From the IMG/VR virus record IMGVR_UViG_3300020578_000064, positions 1 to 64,000 of that record: 64,000 bases of DNA, one strand, 5' to 3'. The position numbers and the translations under genes were made by a program. Shown in pieces: positions 1 through 9,199 of the stretch. This DNA is from a virus. The notes under the pieces were generated by a model that did no database searches, was not told where the DNA came from, and saw nothing but the letters and a program-made list of their open reading frames with translations. The first letter of the stretch is position 1; each line of letters opens with the position of its first letter.

Positions 1-800
1 TGGCACTGCGCGCGCCAATCAAGTCCGGGGCGAGCGTGGCGACCGTCAGGCGCAACGTCGTCAGGGCGCTATTCAAGTTCCCGTGCCGCAACCTGCTGAA
101 GATCAGCGAGCACGGGATCGGCTGGGAGGCCGACTCCAACCTCGGCGCGTACGCCGACGGCGCCCCGTACTCCAGGCGCGACAGGCCGGCCAACCCGCGC
201 ACGGCCGGCGTGGACGACTTCGTCATGGCCTACGGCCTGAAGGAGGCGATCCAGATTACCAACATCGACGACGCCGACGCGACGCAGCCCAACGAGGTGC
301 GGCTGATGATGGCGATCCAGGACGCGAACGCGCTGATCGACTCCTACATCAACCAGTCCACCAAGGCCGGCAAGCTCCTCGTGAGCTCCAACCGCCGCCG
401 GACCTCGCTGATCATCGCCAGGTACTACCTCGACACGGTCCGCCGCCGCGAGGACGTCCTCAAGGACTACGAGCGCTGCATCAAGGAGCTCGAGGCCGCC
501 ACGACCTACAACATGGCCGTGCGCCCGGACTCCGAGATGGCGATCAACTCGCTGGCCGGCCTGCTCCGGTCCTGGCGCGTGCCGCAGTACTACAACGGCG
601 TCAGCGGCAAGGGCCTCAGCGGCTGGTGGACCGACTCCGCCGGGGATCTCACGAGGGACTGGCGCTACAACCGGATCAACGCCGAGGTCAACAACAACGA
701 CCAGAACTGGCGCGCCTCGTCCACCAACGAGGGCCGCACGCCTCAGCAGCCCGCGGACGACGCGGCGACGATCGTGTCCGGCAACTCCCAGACCTCCTGA
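1..800 (+). CDS. Head-tail connector-like protein, gp36/DUF1320 type (5' end outside window)
   Basis: The frame is open to the left edge, so the N-terminus may be missing; a GTG at 36 is the first start inside the window and would give 254 residues. From about residue 62 the protein matches the look of the Mu gp36 / DUF1320 family: a YGLKEAIQIT start, then N-x-DD-A, then a helical stretch with AIQDANALIDSYI and a later LIIARYYLDTVRRRE helix. That family sits at the head-tail junction in phages, next to the capsid gene. The basic first 60 residues and the Asn/Trp-rich last 80 residues are extra to the family. The gene lies 6 bases before a fibre-like gene. The function is inferred from pattern only. 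Confidence 0.55.
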   Translation, partial: ALRAPIKSGASVATVRRNVVRALFKFPCRNLLKISEHGIGWEADSNLGAYADGAPYSRRDRPANPRTAGVDDFVMAYGLKEAIQITNIDDADATQPNEVRLMMAIQDANALIDSYINQSTKAGKLLVSSNRRRTSLIIARYYLDTVRRREDVLKDYERCIKELEAATTYNMAVRPDSEMAINSLAGLLRSWRVPQYYNGVSGKGLSGWWTDSAGDLTRDWRYNRINAEVNNNDQNWRASSTNEGRTPQQPADDAATIVSGNSQTS

Positions 801-806
801 CGCAAG

Positions 807-1223
807 ATGGCACTCAACTTCCCGTCCAGCCCCACCAACGGCCAGATCTACACTGTCGGCGACCAGTCGTGGCGGTGGGACTCGTCGATCACCAGCTGGA
901 TAGCGATCTCCGCGGCCGACGCCGTCGGACCCGTCTACATCGGCTCCCTGCCGCCGACAGCCCCCACCGAGGGGGCCCTGTGGTGGAACTCGAACCTCGG
1001 CCAGCTGTTCATCCGCTACGTGGACGCCGACGGCGCCCAGTGGGTCAGCGCGACCGTGGCACCGCCCGTGGCCAACCTGGACTCCGACGCCGTCGTCGAC
1101 GCGCTGGTGAGCGAGCTCACGCAGTACTCCGACCAGGCCGCGGCGCTCGCGGGCGGCGTGCCGATGGGCGGTCTATACAGGGTCGCCGGCAGCGGCGTGG
1201 CCTGCATCCGAGCAGTGGTGTGA
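807..1223 (+). CDS. Small virion surface/fibre-like protein
   Basis: This 138-residue protein begins MALNFPSSPTNGQIYTVGDQ followed by SWRWDSSITSW, the usual opening of short fibre or adhesin proteins in cyanophages, where Gly/Asn/Trp-rich beta structure describes a label-like repeat. A second unit has PPTAPTEGALWWNSNLGQLF, which resembles the GDMW or GEMW-LD module of the larger fibre genes downstream. No catalytic motif is visible. It is the first of seven consecutive fibre-like genes and is probably co-transcribed with them. The assignment as a virion structural protein is inference from composition and context. Confidence 0.6.
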   Translation: MALNFPSSPTNGQIYTVGDQSWRWDSSITSWIAISAADAVGPVYIGSLPPTAPTEGALWWNSNLGQLFIRYVDADGAQWVSATVAPPVANLDSDAVVDALVSELTQYSDQAAALAGGVPMGGLYRVAGSGVACIRAVV

Positions 1224-1236
1224 CGGGAGGCCGGCG

Positions 1237-1911
1237 ATGACCCTCGCGACGATCCAGAACCTACGAACGTTCAACGCGGGAGAGCACCCGACCGACCTAG
1301 AGCCGGGGCAGATCGCCTTCAACCTCTCGCAGGGCAATTTCGACCTGGCGAACAACAACGCCAACATCTACATGTACGTCGGCAACCAGTCCGACCTTCG
1401 CCTGGACGAGGGTGGGGCCGTACTGGTCGAGGGCGGCACCCCGGGCAAGGGGTGGGTCCGCTACGGGCTCCGCAGCGTGCGAGTCGACGGCGACACCATG
1501 TCGGGCAACCTGAATATGGTGGGCGCTAGCGTAAATATAAGTAGATCCGCGACCGACTACGCAGAGCTCATCGTGCCCAAGGTCGTCGACTCCCCCGCGA
1601 GCGGGAGCGCGGCCGGGTCGGTGCGTTGGAACCCGACTGCCGCCAAGCTGCAGGCCTGGGACGGCACGAAGTGGGACAACACCTCGAGGGTGTTCGTCGG
1701 TGACACGGCTCCGGCCAATCCCTCCAACGGGGACATGTGGCTGACGGTGAACCCGGTGCCCAACTTCTACATCTACGTCGTGCCGCCCAGCGGGCCGGCG
1801 TCATGGGTCTCCGCCACTAGCGGCGGCGGCGTCACGGCGCTCCAGCCGGGGAACGGCGTGACCGCGAACGCCTCCAACGAGATTGACATCATCGACCAAG
1901 GACCCTTCTAA
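1237..1911 (+). CDS. Fibre-like virion structural protein with Mtd-N-like start
   Basis: This 224-residue protein opens with LRTFNAGEHPTDLEPGQIAF, a variant of the fibre N-terminal module whose GE/GQ-A-N core recurs in several later genes and resembles the N-terminal domain of the phage major tropism determinant. The middle has SVRWNPTAAKLQAWDGTKW and the end has NPSNGDMWLTV, both short modules seen in cyanophage fibre proteins. There is no enzymatic motif. It probably forms or attaches to a fibre. It sits 13 bases after the preceding gene and 6 before the next, inside one transcription unit. Confidence 0.6.
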   Translation: MTLATIQNLRTFNAGEHPTDLEPGQIAFNLSQGNFDLANNNANIYMYVGNQSDLRLDEGGAVLVEGGTPGKGWVRYGLRSVRVDGDTMSGNLNMVGASVNISRSATDYAELIVPKVVDSPASGSAAGSVRWNPTAAKLQAWDGTKWDNTSRVFVGDTAPANPSNGDMWLTVNPVPNFYIYVVPPSGPASWVSATSGGGVTALQPGNGVTANASNEIDIIDQGPF

Positions 1912-1917
1912 CAAGCC

Positions 1918-3999
1918 ATGGCAGTCAAGATTCAACACCTTCGCTCGGACGTAGCGAGCAAGAGGCCAACGGCCGCCGGCTTGCTGGCGGGCGAGGTCGC
2001 ACTCAACATCGACAGCGGGACCCCCGGGGCCTTCTTCAAGGACGAGAGCAACAACATCATTAAACTCGGCCCGACCGAGGTGGGCAGCTCGGCGCCGAAC
2101 GCCACGCCCGCGTCGGGCGGCTCGGCCGGCAACACGACCGGCGAGTTCTGGTACGACACCGCCAACACAGGCGGCAACAGCCAGGCCGCGCTGAAGATCT
2201 ACAATGGCACCGCCTTCGCGTACGTCGGCAAGGTGACGATCGGCAGCACGAGCGTCGAGCTCGGCGCCGCGGCCACCACGACCATCAGCGGCCTGAACAC
2301 GCTGACCTCTGCGAGCCTCAACGCGACGTCCGACATCGACCTGGAGAACCAGGCGGACCTGCGCTTCTTCGAGGCCACCGCCAACGGCTCGAACTACGTC
2401 GGGTTCCAGGCCCCCGCGAGCATCGCCGGCGACGTCCTCTGGACCCTCCCGGCCGCGGACGGCTCCGCCGACCAGGTCCTGTCGACCAACGGCGCCGGCG
2501 TCCTGAGTTGGCAGGAGGCCCGCACCAACGACATCAGCCAGGGCAACAGCTCGGTGACGGTCACCGACACCGGCGCCAACGGCAACATCGCGTTCGTGAC
2601 CGAGGGCACGACCGCCTGGAACATCAACAGCAGCGGGCACCTGGTCCCCGGCTCTGACTCCACGTTCAACATCGGGGCCAGCGGCACCGAGGTCGCCAAC
2701 GCATACATCGACAACGTCTACCTGACGAGCCTCACGGCCTCGGGCACCCTGACGCTGAACGGCGACGTCGACCTGGGTAATGCGACCTCAGACACCGTGA
2801 CCTTCACGGGCCGGGTCGACTCGGCGATCAATCCATCGTCCGATAATGCTCAAACGCTCGGCACCGCGGCCCTGCGCTGGAGCGAAGTCCGCGCCGTTAC
2901 TCTCTACGGAACCGTCAACGAGGTCACCGTCGTCAAGTCGATCACCGGCGACACGGGCACCGCGACGCCGACGTCCCAGACCTTCCAGATCTCCGGCGGC
3001 ACCGGCCTGACGTCAACGGCCGGCAGCACGACCGTCACGATCAACCTGGACAACACCGCCGTCACCCCGGCGGCCTACGGCTCGGCCTCGTCCGTCGCGA
3101 CCTTCACGGTCGACGCCCAGGGCAGGCTGACCGCCGCGGCCAACGCGACGATCGACATCCTGCACACGCAGGTCTCCGACTTCGACGCCGGCGTCCAGAC
3201 GAACCGCCTCGACCAGATGGCGGCCCCGACCGCATCGGTCTCGCTGAACAGCCAGAAGATCACCAACCTGGCCGACCCGGCGTCCGCGCAGGACGCCGCG
3301 ACGAAGAACTACGTCGACCAGGTCGCCCAGGGTCTCGACGTCAAGGCCTCGGTCCGCGCGGCCACCACGGCCAACATCACGCTGAGCGGCACCCAGACGG
3401 TCGACGGCGTGGCCCTCTCCGTCGACGACCGCGTGCTGGTGAAGAACCAGAGCACGCAGTCCGGGAACGGCATCTACCTCGTGAAGGCCGGCGCGTGGGC
3501 GCGCTCCAGCGACGCCGACACGTGGGACGAGCTCGTCTCCGCGTTCGTGTTCGTCGAGAGCGGCTCGTCCAACGCCGACAACGGCTACGTCTGCACGGTC
3601 GACCCGGGCGGCACGCTGGGCACGACGGCCGTGACCTGGGACCAGTTCTCCGGCGCGGGCCAGATCACCGCGGGCAACGGCCTGTCGAAGACCGGCAACA
3701 CGCTCGACGTCAACGTCGACAGCGTCACGCTGGACATCGTCTCCGACAACCTCCAGATCAAGTCGACCTATGTCGGCCAGAGCAGCATCACGACTCTCGG
3801 CACGATCACGACCGGCACCTGGAACGGCACGATCGTCGGGACGACCTACGGCGGAACCGGAGCGAACGGCTCCAGCGTCGCGGCCTCCCGCGCTCTGATG
3901 GCTCCCAACGGCTCGTCCGGCGCGGTGACCTACCGCGAGATCCTCACCAGCGACATCGCCCCGGTCACGGGAGGCAGCTTCGACGCCGGGACGTACTGA
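1918..3999 (+). CDS. Large modular tail fibre protein
   Basis: This 693-residue protein starts with the fibre N-terminal module (IQHLRSDVASKRPTAAGLL, then GEVALN, FFKD, KLGPTEVG, APN). At about residues 145-200 it carries the DLRFFEATANGSNYVGFQAP / LWTLPAADG module that recurs in at least six genes of the window. Later parts hold pyocin-type repeats (MAAPTASVSLNSQKITNLAD, DAATKNYVD) typical of phage fibre shafts, followed by Thr/Gly-rich beta repeats such as ITTLGTITTGTWNGT. It is likely a receptor-facing fibre. A terminator hairpin follows within 60 bases, so transcription of the first fibre group may end here. Confidence 0.75.
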   Translation: MAVKIQHLRSDVASKRPTAAGLLAGEVALNIDSGTPGAFFKDESNNIIKLGPTEVGSSAPNATPASGGSAGNTTGEFWYDTANTGGNSQAALKIYNGTAFAYVGKVTIGSTSVELGAAATTTISGLNTLTSASLNATSDIDLENQADLRFFEATANGSNYVGFQAPASIAGDVLWTLPAADGSADQVLSTNGAGVLSWQEARTNDISQGNSSVTVTDTGANGNIAFVTEGTTAWNINSSGHLVPGSDSTFNIGASGTEVANAYIDNVYLTSLTASGTLTLNGDVDLGNATSDTVTFTGRVDSAINPSSDNAQTLGTAALRWSEVRAVTLYGTVNEVTVVKSITGDTGTATPTSQTFQISGGTGLTSTAGSTTVTINLDNTAVTPAAYGSASSVATFTVDAQGRLTAAANATIDILHTQVSDFDAGVQTNRLDQMAAPTASVSLNSQKITNLADPASAQDAATKNYVDQVAQGLDVKASVRAATTANITLSGTQTVDGVALSVDDRVLVKNQSTQSGNGIYLVKAGAWARSSDADTWDELVSAFVFVESGSSNADNGYVCTVDPGGTLGTTAVTWDQFSGAGQITAGNGLSKTGNTLDVNVDSVTLDIVSDNLQIKSTYVGQSSITTLGTITTGTWNGTIVGTTYGGTGANGSSVAASRALMAPNGSSGAVTYREILTSDIAPVTGGSFDAGTY

Positions 4000-4021
4000 C
4001 GGGCCGGAGCACTTACAATCT

Positions 4022-4058
4022 GGGTAAGTCACGGGGGAGCTAAATAGCTCCCTCTTTT
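4022..4058 (+). terminator. Rho-independent terminator, preceded by a GGGTAAG box
   Basis: A 7-bp stem GGGAGCT / AGCTCCC (4035-4041 and 4046-4052) with an AAAT loop is followed by TCTTTTCG. The octamer GGGTAAGT (4022-4029), which recurs in many other gaps, lies just upstream. The hairpin apex also spells CTAAATA, similar to late-promoter cores of T4-like cyanophages; that similarity may be chance. Confidence 0.7.
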
Positions 4059-4083
4059 CGTAAGCCCCTACATAGGGCCAAGC

Positions 4084-5160
4084 ATGGCAGTAAACTTCCT
4101 GCTGAAGAGGTCGTCGGTGGCGAACAAGCGCCCGACGGCAGCCCAGCTAGACATAGGCGAGCTCTCGCTGAACTACGACCAGGGTACTCCGGGTCTCTTC
4201 TTCGAGGACGACGCCGGCAACGTGCGCAAGATCGGGCCCACCGAGGTGGGCGGCACGGCGCCGAACGTCTCCCCGGCCGGGCAGTCCGGCAATAGTATTG
4301 GTGAAATGTGGCTCGACAACTCGGGCACGCATCTGCTAAAAATCTGGGACGGGTCAGCCTGGTACGTGGCGGGAGCCACAACGATCGGTTCCACCGCGAT
4401 CAGCCTCGGCTCCTCGTCGACGACGCTCACCGGCCTGACGTCGGTCACGTCGACGAACTACACGGTCTCGACCGCGATCGACCTGTCGAACCAGGCTGAT
4501 CTGCGATTTTACGAGGCGACGGCGAACGGGGCCAACTACGTCGGATTCCAGGCCCCAGCCTCGATCGGCTCCGACGTCCTGTGGACGCTCCCGGCCACGG
4601 ACGGGACATCCGGCCAAGTCTTAAAGACCGATGGCTCCGGGGCCCTGGGCTGGGTGAGTCCGGGTGCCGCCTCAGCTGGTGGCTCGAACACACAGGTTCA
4701 GTACAACAGCAGCGGGACCCTGGCCGGCTCGGCCAACTTCACCTTCGACGGGTCCAACGTCCAGATCGGCTCCCAGGGGGATCTGAGGCTAGCTGATTCG
4801 GACTCATCCCACTACGTGGCTCTGCAAGCGCCGGCTACCGTCACTTCCAGTATCACATTCACGCTGCCGGGGACTGACGGGACAAACGGGCAGGCCCTCA
4901 TCACCAACGGCAGCGGCGTACTAAGCTTCACAGACGTCAGCAGCGATGTAGCGTATAGCAAGAAGGTCATCACCGCCTCGACGACTCTGTTCAGCGGGTA
5001 CTACGCGGTCAGCTTCTATGAGGTAGACATAGACGCGGGGGTAATCGTTACGATCCCCGTTGATACAACCTGGACGGTCGACAACTTGGCTGACACAGGC
5101 GGCGGCGGCGGTGGAACCAGCACCGCTCTCACGGTCCAAGCATGGCTCGGAAGCCTCTAA
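4084..5160 (+). CDS. Modular tail fibre protein
   Basis: This 358-residue paralogue of the preceding large fibre protein has the same N-terminal module (FLLKRSSVANKRPTAAQL, GELSLN, GLFFED, KIGPTEVG, APN), then GEMWLD, and two copies of the ANYVGFQAP / LWTLPATDG-type module (about residues 140-195 and 240-285). The last 75 residues, ending in a GGGGGG stretch and TVQAWLGSL, are unlike the other fibres and may be the distal tip. Base composition falls noticeably over 4.8-5.1 kb, which fits recent exchange of the tip. It is probably expressed from a start downstream of the terminator at 4035. Confidence 0.7.
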   Translation: MAVNFLLKRSSVANKRPTAAQLDIGELSLNYDQGTPGLFFEDDAGNVRKIGPTEVGGTAPNVSPAGQSGNSIGEMWLDNSGTHLLKIWDGSAWYVAGATTIGSTAISLGSSSTTLTGLTSVTSTNYTVSTAIDLSNQADLRFYEATANGANYVGFQAPASIGSDVLWTLPATDGTSGQVLKTDGSGALGWVSPGAASAGGSNTQVQYNSSGTLAGSANFTFDGSNVQIGSQGDLRLADSDSSHYVALQAPATVTSSITFTLPGTDGTNGQALITNGSGVLSFTDVSSDVAYSKKVITASTTLFSGYYAVSFYEVDIDAGVIVTIPVDTTWTVDNLADTGGGGGGTSTALTVQAWLGSL

Positions 5161-5172
5161 CCCTCTAAGAAC

Positions 5173-5424
5173 ATGGCATACGGAACACTCCGCGCGGACA
5201 CCATCGAGAGCACCGCCGGCCTTACGCTCACTCAGAGCGGCACAGGTAAAACCATAACACTCGCGGGTAACTTCACGACGTCCGGCGCCTACGCGTGCAC
5301 CCTCACGCTGACCGCCGCGACTAACGTGACCCTCCCGACAAGCGGCACCCTGGCCACTACAGCCCAGGTCTCCAGCACGGCCAAGGCCACCGCGATCGGC
5401 CTCGACTTCATCTTCGGATTCTGA
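5173..5424 (+). CDS. Short fibre-tip-like protein
   Basis: This 83-residue protein has a Thr/Gly-rich body (TLTQSGTGKTITLAGNFTTSG, TNVTLPTSGTL) and a hydrophobic C-terminus STAKATAIGLDFIFGF. The same ending, in the form TTGKSIAMTLIFAI, closes the small protein at 30472-30801, so the two are related. The TLPTSGTL element also occurs in the 6067-7788 fibre. It is probably a trimeric fibre piece or tip subunit. No motif indicates an enzyme. Confidence 0.55.
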   Translation: MAYGTLRADTIESTAGLTLTQSGTGKTITLAGNFTTSGAYACTLTLTAATNVTLPTSGTLATTAQVSSTAKATAIGLDFIFGF

Positions 5425-5428
5425 CGCG

Positions 5429-6067
5429 ATGCCCACACAGGTACAGTTCAGGCGCGGCACCACCTCCGAGAACCTCGCCTTCGCGGGTGCTCCGGGGGAG
5501 GTCACCGTCGACACCACCCTCAACACGATCAGGGTGCACAACGGCGCGACGGCCGGGGGCTTCGAGCTGGCCTCTTGCGTGGCCACGCAGACCCTGTCCA
5601 ACAAGGTGCTGCAGAGCCCGCTGATGTACACCCCGTCCGTCACCGGTGACGGGATGAACTTCCAGGGCTCGACCAGCGGAGTCATGCGCCTCAAGGCCCA
5701 GGCCGTGACGAGCACCGCGGTGACGCTCCTGCCCGCTGACGGCGGCACGCTGCTGTCGACCGGATCGGTCGGGCTCGTGACGAGCTCGATGATCCAGGAC
5801 CAGACGATCGTCAACGATGACATCAGCCTGACCGCCGCCATCGCCTCGTCGAAGATCAACTTCAACAGCGACGTCCTGCCAGCGACCGACAACGCGTTCA
5901 ACCTGGGCTCGCCGGCGAAGAGGTTCGCCAACGTCTACACGGGCGACCTCCACCTCCGGAACGAGCGCGGCGACTGGACGATCGTGGAGGAGGAGAGCGC
6001 GCTCACGATCCGCAACAACAAGACCGGCAAGCGCTACGAATTCATGCTCAAGGAGATCGAGGACTGA
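5429..6067 (+). CDS. Fibre protein with shared GDLHL C-terminal module
   Basis: This 212-residue protein begins MPTQVQFRRGTTSENLAFAG followed by GEVTVDTTLNTIRVHNG, a fibre N-terminal domain of the tropism-determinant type. Its last 60 residues (FNLGSPAKRFANVYTGDLHL, then RGDWTIVEEE, then RNNKTGK) are a module shared with three other genes: 6067-7788, 28401-30077 and 30077-30472. The module probably folds as a cap or attachment domain. Stop and start overlap with the next gene, so the two are likely co-translated. Confidence 0.7.
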   Translation: MPTQVQFRRGTTSENLAFAGAPGEVTVDTTLNTIRVHNGATAGGFELASCVATQTLSNKVLQSPLMYTPSVTGDGMNFQGSTSGVMRLKAQAVTSTAVTLLPADGGTLLSTGSVGLVTSSMIQDQTIVNDDISLTAAIASSKINFNSDVLPATDNAFNLGSPAKRFANVYTGDLHLRNERGDWTIVEEESALTIRNNKTGKRYEFMLKEIED

Positions 6068-7788
6068 TGGCGAACCGATTCCCCCTCACGCTGGACCCCC
6101 AGGCCCAGCAGATCCGTGAGATCTCGGTCGGAGACAGCCTCGACCTGACCGGCAACACCCTGTCGTCCGACCTGATCCCGCTCGCCGGCAACACCTACAG
6201 CCTCGGCGGCCTCGGGTTCCAGTGGCTGGACATGCACGCCCAGAACATCTACGGGATGCTCCAGACCGGCTCCCAGCCCGTCATCTTCGAGGTCGGCACG
6301 ATCAGCGCTGGCCAGTGGCAGGGCAGCGTCGTCGACACGCAGTACGGCGGGACCGGCGGGGCGATCGTGCCGGCGGCCGGCGGAGTCGTGTACTCGACCG
6401 CGTCGCAGCTGAGCGTGGCGCCGGCCGGCGCGGGCGGGCAGGTCCTGCGGTCCAACGGCATCTCCGCTCCTTCCTGGACTAGCTCGCTAAACCTAACCGA
6501 CCTGACGATCTCGTCCTCGCTCGACATGCTCGACCGGCAGTCGATCAGGTTCTACGAGGGCGGCGGCGGCCCGAACTACGTCGCGCTCCGCGCGCCGCTG
6601 ACGCTCGCCGGCGACTACACGCTCAACCTCCCCGCCTCTGACGGCACCTCGGGGCAGGTGCTGGTGACCGATGGCTCCGGCAATCTCGGGTGGGCGGGCA
6701 ATGCCGGCTCCTTCATTGCGGAGGGCGATTCTGAGGTGCGGGTCTCGGACCCGTCCTCGGCTCCGAGCGGGATGATCAGTTTTAAGACCGACGGGGTCAC
6801 GCGCTGGGAGTTCATAACCTCGGGGGACCTGATCCCGTCGACCGCTAGCGTCTACGACATAGGGCAGCCCGCCCAAAGGGTGTCCAACGTGTACGCCGAC
6901 AGCTTTATCGGCACCCTGCTGACGGCCTCGCAGACCAATATCACGACCCTCGGCACGATCACCGGGGGCACCTGGCAAGCAGGCATCATCGACCCGCTGT
7001 ATGGCGGGACCGGGGTAGCTAACCCCTCGGGACGGACGATCACCCTCGGCGGCTCGATCGTCACCTCCAGCGCTTTCCAGACCTCCGGGAACTTCGGGAT
7101 CACCCTGACGGCGACCGGCGCGACTAACGTCACGCTCCCCACGAGCGGCACGCTCGTGTCCTCGTCGGTGACCTCGCTGACGAGCCTCCAGACCGTGGGC
7201 ACGCTACTCTCCCTCACGGTCAGCGGCAGCGCGAACTTCCAGGCTGATACGACGATCGGCTCATCACCGGCGAACACCCTGACGCTGAACTCGAGGGTTG
7301 GCACGGACATCGTACCCAGCGCGGACAACACCAAGGATCTAGGTGCGGCTGGCTACCGCTTCGCCGAGGTCTACGGGGCGCTCGCCTACATCAACGAGGT
7401 GCGTCTGCCCGACCAGGGCGTCGTGAAATTCTACGAGGACGACACGCAGGGCTCCGACTACGTTGGCTTCCAGGCCGGCTCCAACCTGACGAGCACCGTC
7501 GTCTGGACCCTCCCCAACGGCGATGGCAACGCCGGCACGGTGCTCAAGACCGACGGGGTTGGCGTCCTCACGTTCTCCAACTCCACCCGCGATTGGCTGC
7601 CCGAGGCCGACAACACGTACAACCTGGGCAGCGCCACCAACCGCTGGGCCAACGTGTACACCGGCGACCTCCACCTCAAGAACGACAGGGGCGACTGGAC
7701 CCTGATCGAGGAGGAGGACGCCCTGACGATCAGGAACAATAAGACCGGCAAGGTGTTCAACATCATGATGACCCCGAGGGAGGCCTGA
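6067..7788 (+). CDS. Large tail fibre protein with GDLHL C-terminal module
   Basis: This 573-residue protein has a shaft of repeated beta modules: GNTYSLGGLGFQWLDMHAQN, two copies of the RFYE/NYVALRAP and YVGFQAGSNL-type module (about residues 160-210 and 455-505), TQYGGTG / LYGGTG units, and the TLPTSGTL element. It ends with NVYTGDLHLKNDRGDWTLIE and RNNKTGK, the cap module shared with three other genes. It overlaps its neighbours by one base on both sides. It is very likely a virion fibre; whether it is central or side fibre cannot be told. Confidence 0.72.
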   Translation: MANRFPLTLDPQAQQIREISVGDSLDLTGNTLSSDLIPLAGNTYSLGGLGFQWLDMHAQNIYGMLQTGSQPVIFEVGTISAGQWQGSVVDTQYGGTGGAIVPAAGGVVYSTASQLSVAPAGAGGQVLRSNGISAPSWTSSLNLTDLTISSSLDMLDRQSIRFYEGGGGPNYVALRAPLTLAGDYTLNLPASDGTSGQVLVTDGSGNLGWAGNAGSFIAEGDSEVRVSDPSSAPSGMISFKTDGVTRWEFITSGDLIPSTASVYDIGQPAQRVSNVYADSFIGTLLTASQTNITTLGTITGGTWQAGIIDPLYGGTGVANPSGRTITLGGSIVTSSAFQTSGNFGITLTATGATNVTLPTSGTLVSSSVTSLTSLQTVGTLLSLTVSGSANFQADTTIGSSPANTLTLNSRVGTDIVPSADNTKDLGAAGYRFAEVYGALAYINEVRLPDQGVVKFYEDDTQGSDYVGFQAGSNLTSTVVWTLPNGDGNAGTVLKTDGVGVLTFSNSTRDWLPEADNTYNLGSATNRWANVYTGDLHLKNDRGDWTLIEEEDALTIRNNKTGKVFNIMMTPREA

Positions 7789-8969
7789 TGCTACTCGACT
7801 CCATCACGCGGATCGAGCAGTTCATGACGAACGCGCTCCTGTCCTCGCCGCTCGTGCCGCTTGGGGTCAACGTCGTCCGCCTGGCCGACGTCTCTGACGA
7901 GGAGGGCATCCTCCAGATGGTCAACTCGATGGTCGTGCGCTACACGGACTCGAGCGTGAACGTCGTGAGCAGGGCGCCGCTGGCGATGGAACGCAGCCTG
8001 AACTTCGAGATCAATATCGCCTGCCAGAGCTACCTGAGCAACTCGGGGCACGACTTCGCCGTGCAGCTGCTGGCGGCGGCGCACGAGACGCTGATCAACC
8101 AGGTCCCGTGTGCGACCGGCCTCGAGGTGCTCGAGCCGTTCGTGATGACGAGCGAGCAGTTCACCGGCCTCACCGACTCGACGCACTACACCTACACGCA
8201 GCGCTGGACGCTGACGATCCAGGACTACTACCGCGGCATCGCCCTCGACCCGTGCGTCGCGAAGGGCAACTGCAGTAAGCTATTCCCGGCGAACCTGACC
8301 CAGCGGCTGCTCCCGGGGGAATTCCTGGCCGACGGGCGCATCACGGCGCCGGTGCTTCCGCCGCCGAACGAGTCGATCAGCTACGACAAGGACTACGCCG
8401 GCGTCGAGCTCAACGAGTCCGGCGACCTCGTCTACAAGTGGGACCCGGAGAAGGTGTTCATGACGGCGGGCGAGGTCGCCAACTGCGAGATCGTCTACAC
8501 CGGCACCACCGACGAGTCCGGCCAGTTCTACATCTTCAACCTCAGGTGCGGCGGGGAGTTCGTGCGGTTCTTCTTCGGCGCGGACACGGGCAAGCGAATC
8601 ATGCAGCTCCCCGGCACGCTGTACAGGTCGCCGAACCAGCGGGTCTCGCTCGAGCGCGTGTCGGAGCCGGGGGAGGGCATCGTCCCGATCAAGCAGATGC
8701 CGCGGAACGGCTACGGCTATGTAGTGGCGACCAAGACCTACATCTACAAGGACCCGACAGATACCGACGCCATCGCGATCCTCGTCGCGAACGGCGACCT
8801 GTTCCCCACCGAGGAGGGCACCGTACTCAGCACGGGCTCCGCATCGTATTATCGCATCGGTGGCACACCGATCGGGCAAGCGTGGATCGACGTCAGGGAC
8901 TTCAGGTTGCTCAACCCGCGCGAGTACCTGCCGCAGATCGACCGGGACGGCCCGGAGATCTCCGAGTAG
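7788..8969 (+). CDS. Putative tail-completion protein (gp37/DUF1834-like) with C-terminal extension
   Basis: This is a 393-residue protein. The first 150 residues (LDSITRIEQFMTNAL, then ERSLNFEINIACQS, QLLAAAHETLIN, then TLTIQDYYRGIAL) have the layout of Mu gp37-type tail terminators, which follow gp36-like proteins in Mu-like and many cyanophage genomes. The remaining 240 residues, which include a Cys-containing GNCSKLFP segment and YIFNLRCGGEFVRFFFG, are not recognised. Its place after fibre genes rather than directly after the gp36-like gene is unusual. The function is inferred. Confidence 0.4.
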   Translation: MLLDSITRIEQFMTNALLSSPLVPLGVNVVRLADVSDEEGILQMVNSMVVRYTDSSVNVVSRAPLAMERSLNFEINIACQSYLSNSGHDFAVQLLAAAHETLINQVPCATGLEVLEPFVMTSEQFTGLTDSTHYTYTQRWTLTIQDYYRGIALDPCVAKGNCSKLFPANLTQRLLPGEFLADGRITAPVLPPPNESISYDKDYAGVELNESGDLVYKWDPEKVFMTAGEVANCEIVYTGTTDESGQFYIFNLRCGGEFVRFFFGADTGKRIMQLPGTLYRSPNQRVSLERVSEPGEGIVPIKQMPRNGYGYVVATKTYIYKDPTDTDAIAILVANGDLFPTEEGTVLSTGSASYYRIGGTPIGQAWIDVRDFRLLNPREYLPQIDRDGPEISE

Positions 8970-8983
8970 GGTAAGAGCCGTCG

Positions 8984-9199
8984 ATGAGGACTGTTGCGCT
9001 AGTGGATCTGTCAGATCTCAGCAGCGAGGTGGACCCCAGGCGCTACAGGCGCATGCGGCGGACGCACATCAACATGCTGGCGTCGGAGGTCCCCGAGTCG
9101 TTCCTCCTCCGCTTCGAGAGCGAGGAGACGGCGCTCGAGGAGCTGCTCGACGCCATCTACGGTACAATGGAGGCCGAGGACGATGAACAACGGGCGTGA
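8984..9199 (+). CDS. Small hypothetical protein upstream of terminase
   Basis: This 71-residue acidic protein (LVDLSDLSSEVDPRRYRRMR, then a Glu-rich C-terminus) has no recognised family. It follows a GGGTAAGA box (8969-8976) by a few bases and overlaps the next gene by 17 bases. The position before the terminase genes suggests a packaging or virion accessory role, but nothing in the sequence proves it. Confidence 0.55.
   Translation: MRTVALVDLSDLSSEVDPRRYRRMRRTHINMLASEVPESFLLRFESEETALEELLDAIYGTMEAEDDEQRA

Noticed and set aside
83-1240. 385-codon plus-strand frame across the first two genes
   Set aside because: It is Arg/Pro/Gln-rich and bridges the end of one gene and the start of another, a frame shadow of the real proteins.
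4040-4046. CTAAATA as a T4-type late promoter
   Set aside because: It lies at the tip of a terminator hairpin, which explains it without a promoter role; no second clear copy was found in gene gaps.
9162-9167. TACAAT as promoter for gene 9183
   Set aside because: It is inside the coding sequence of the previous gene, directly before an overlapping start, and would leave almost no leader; chance match is likely.
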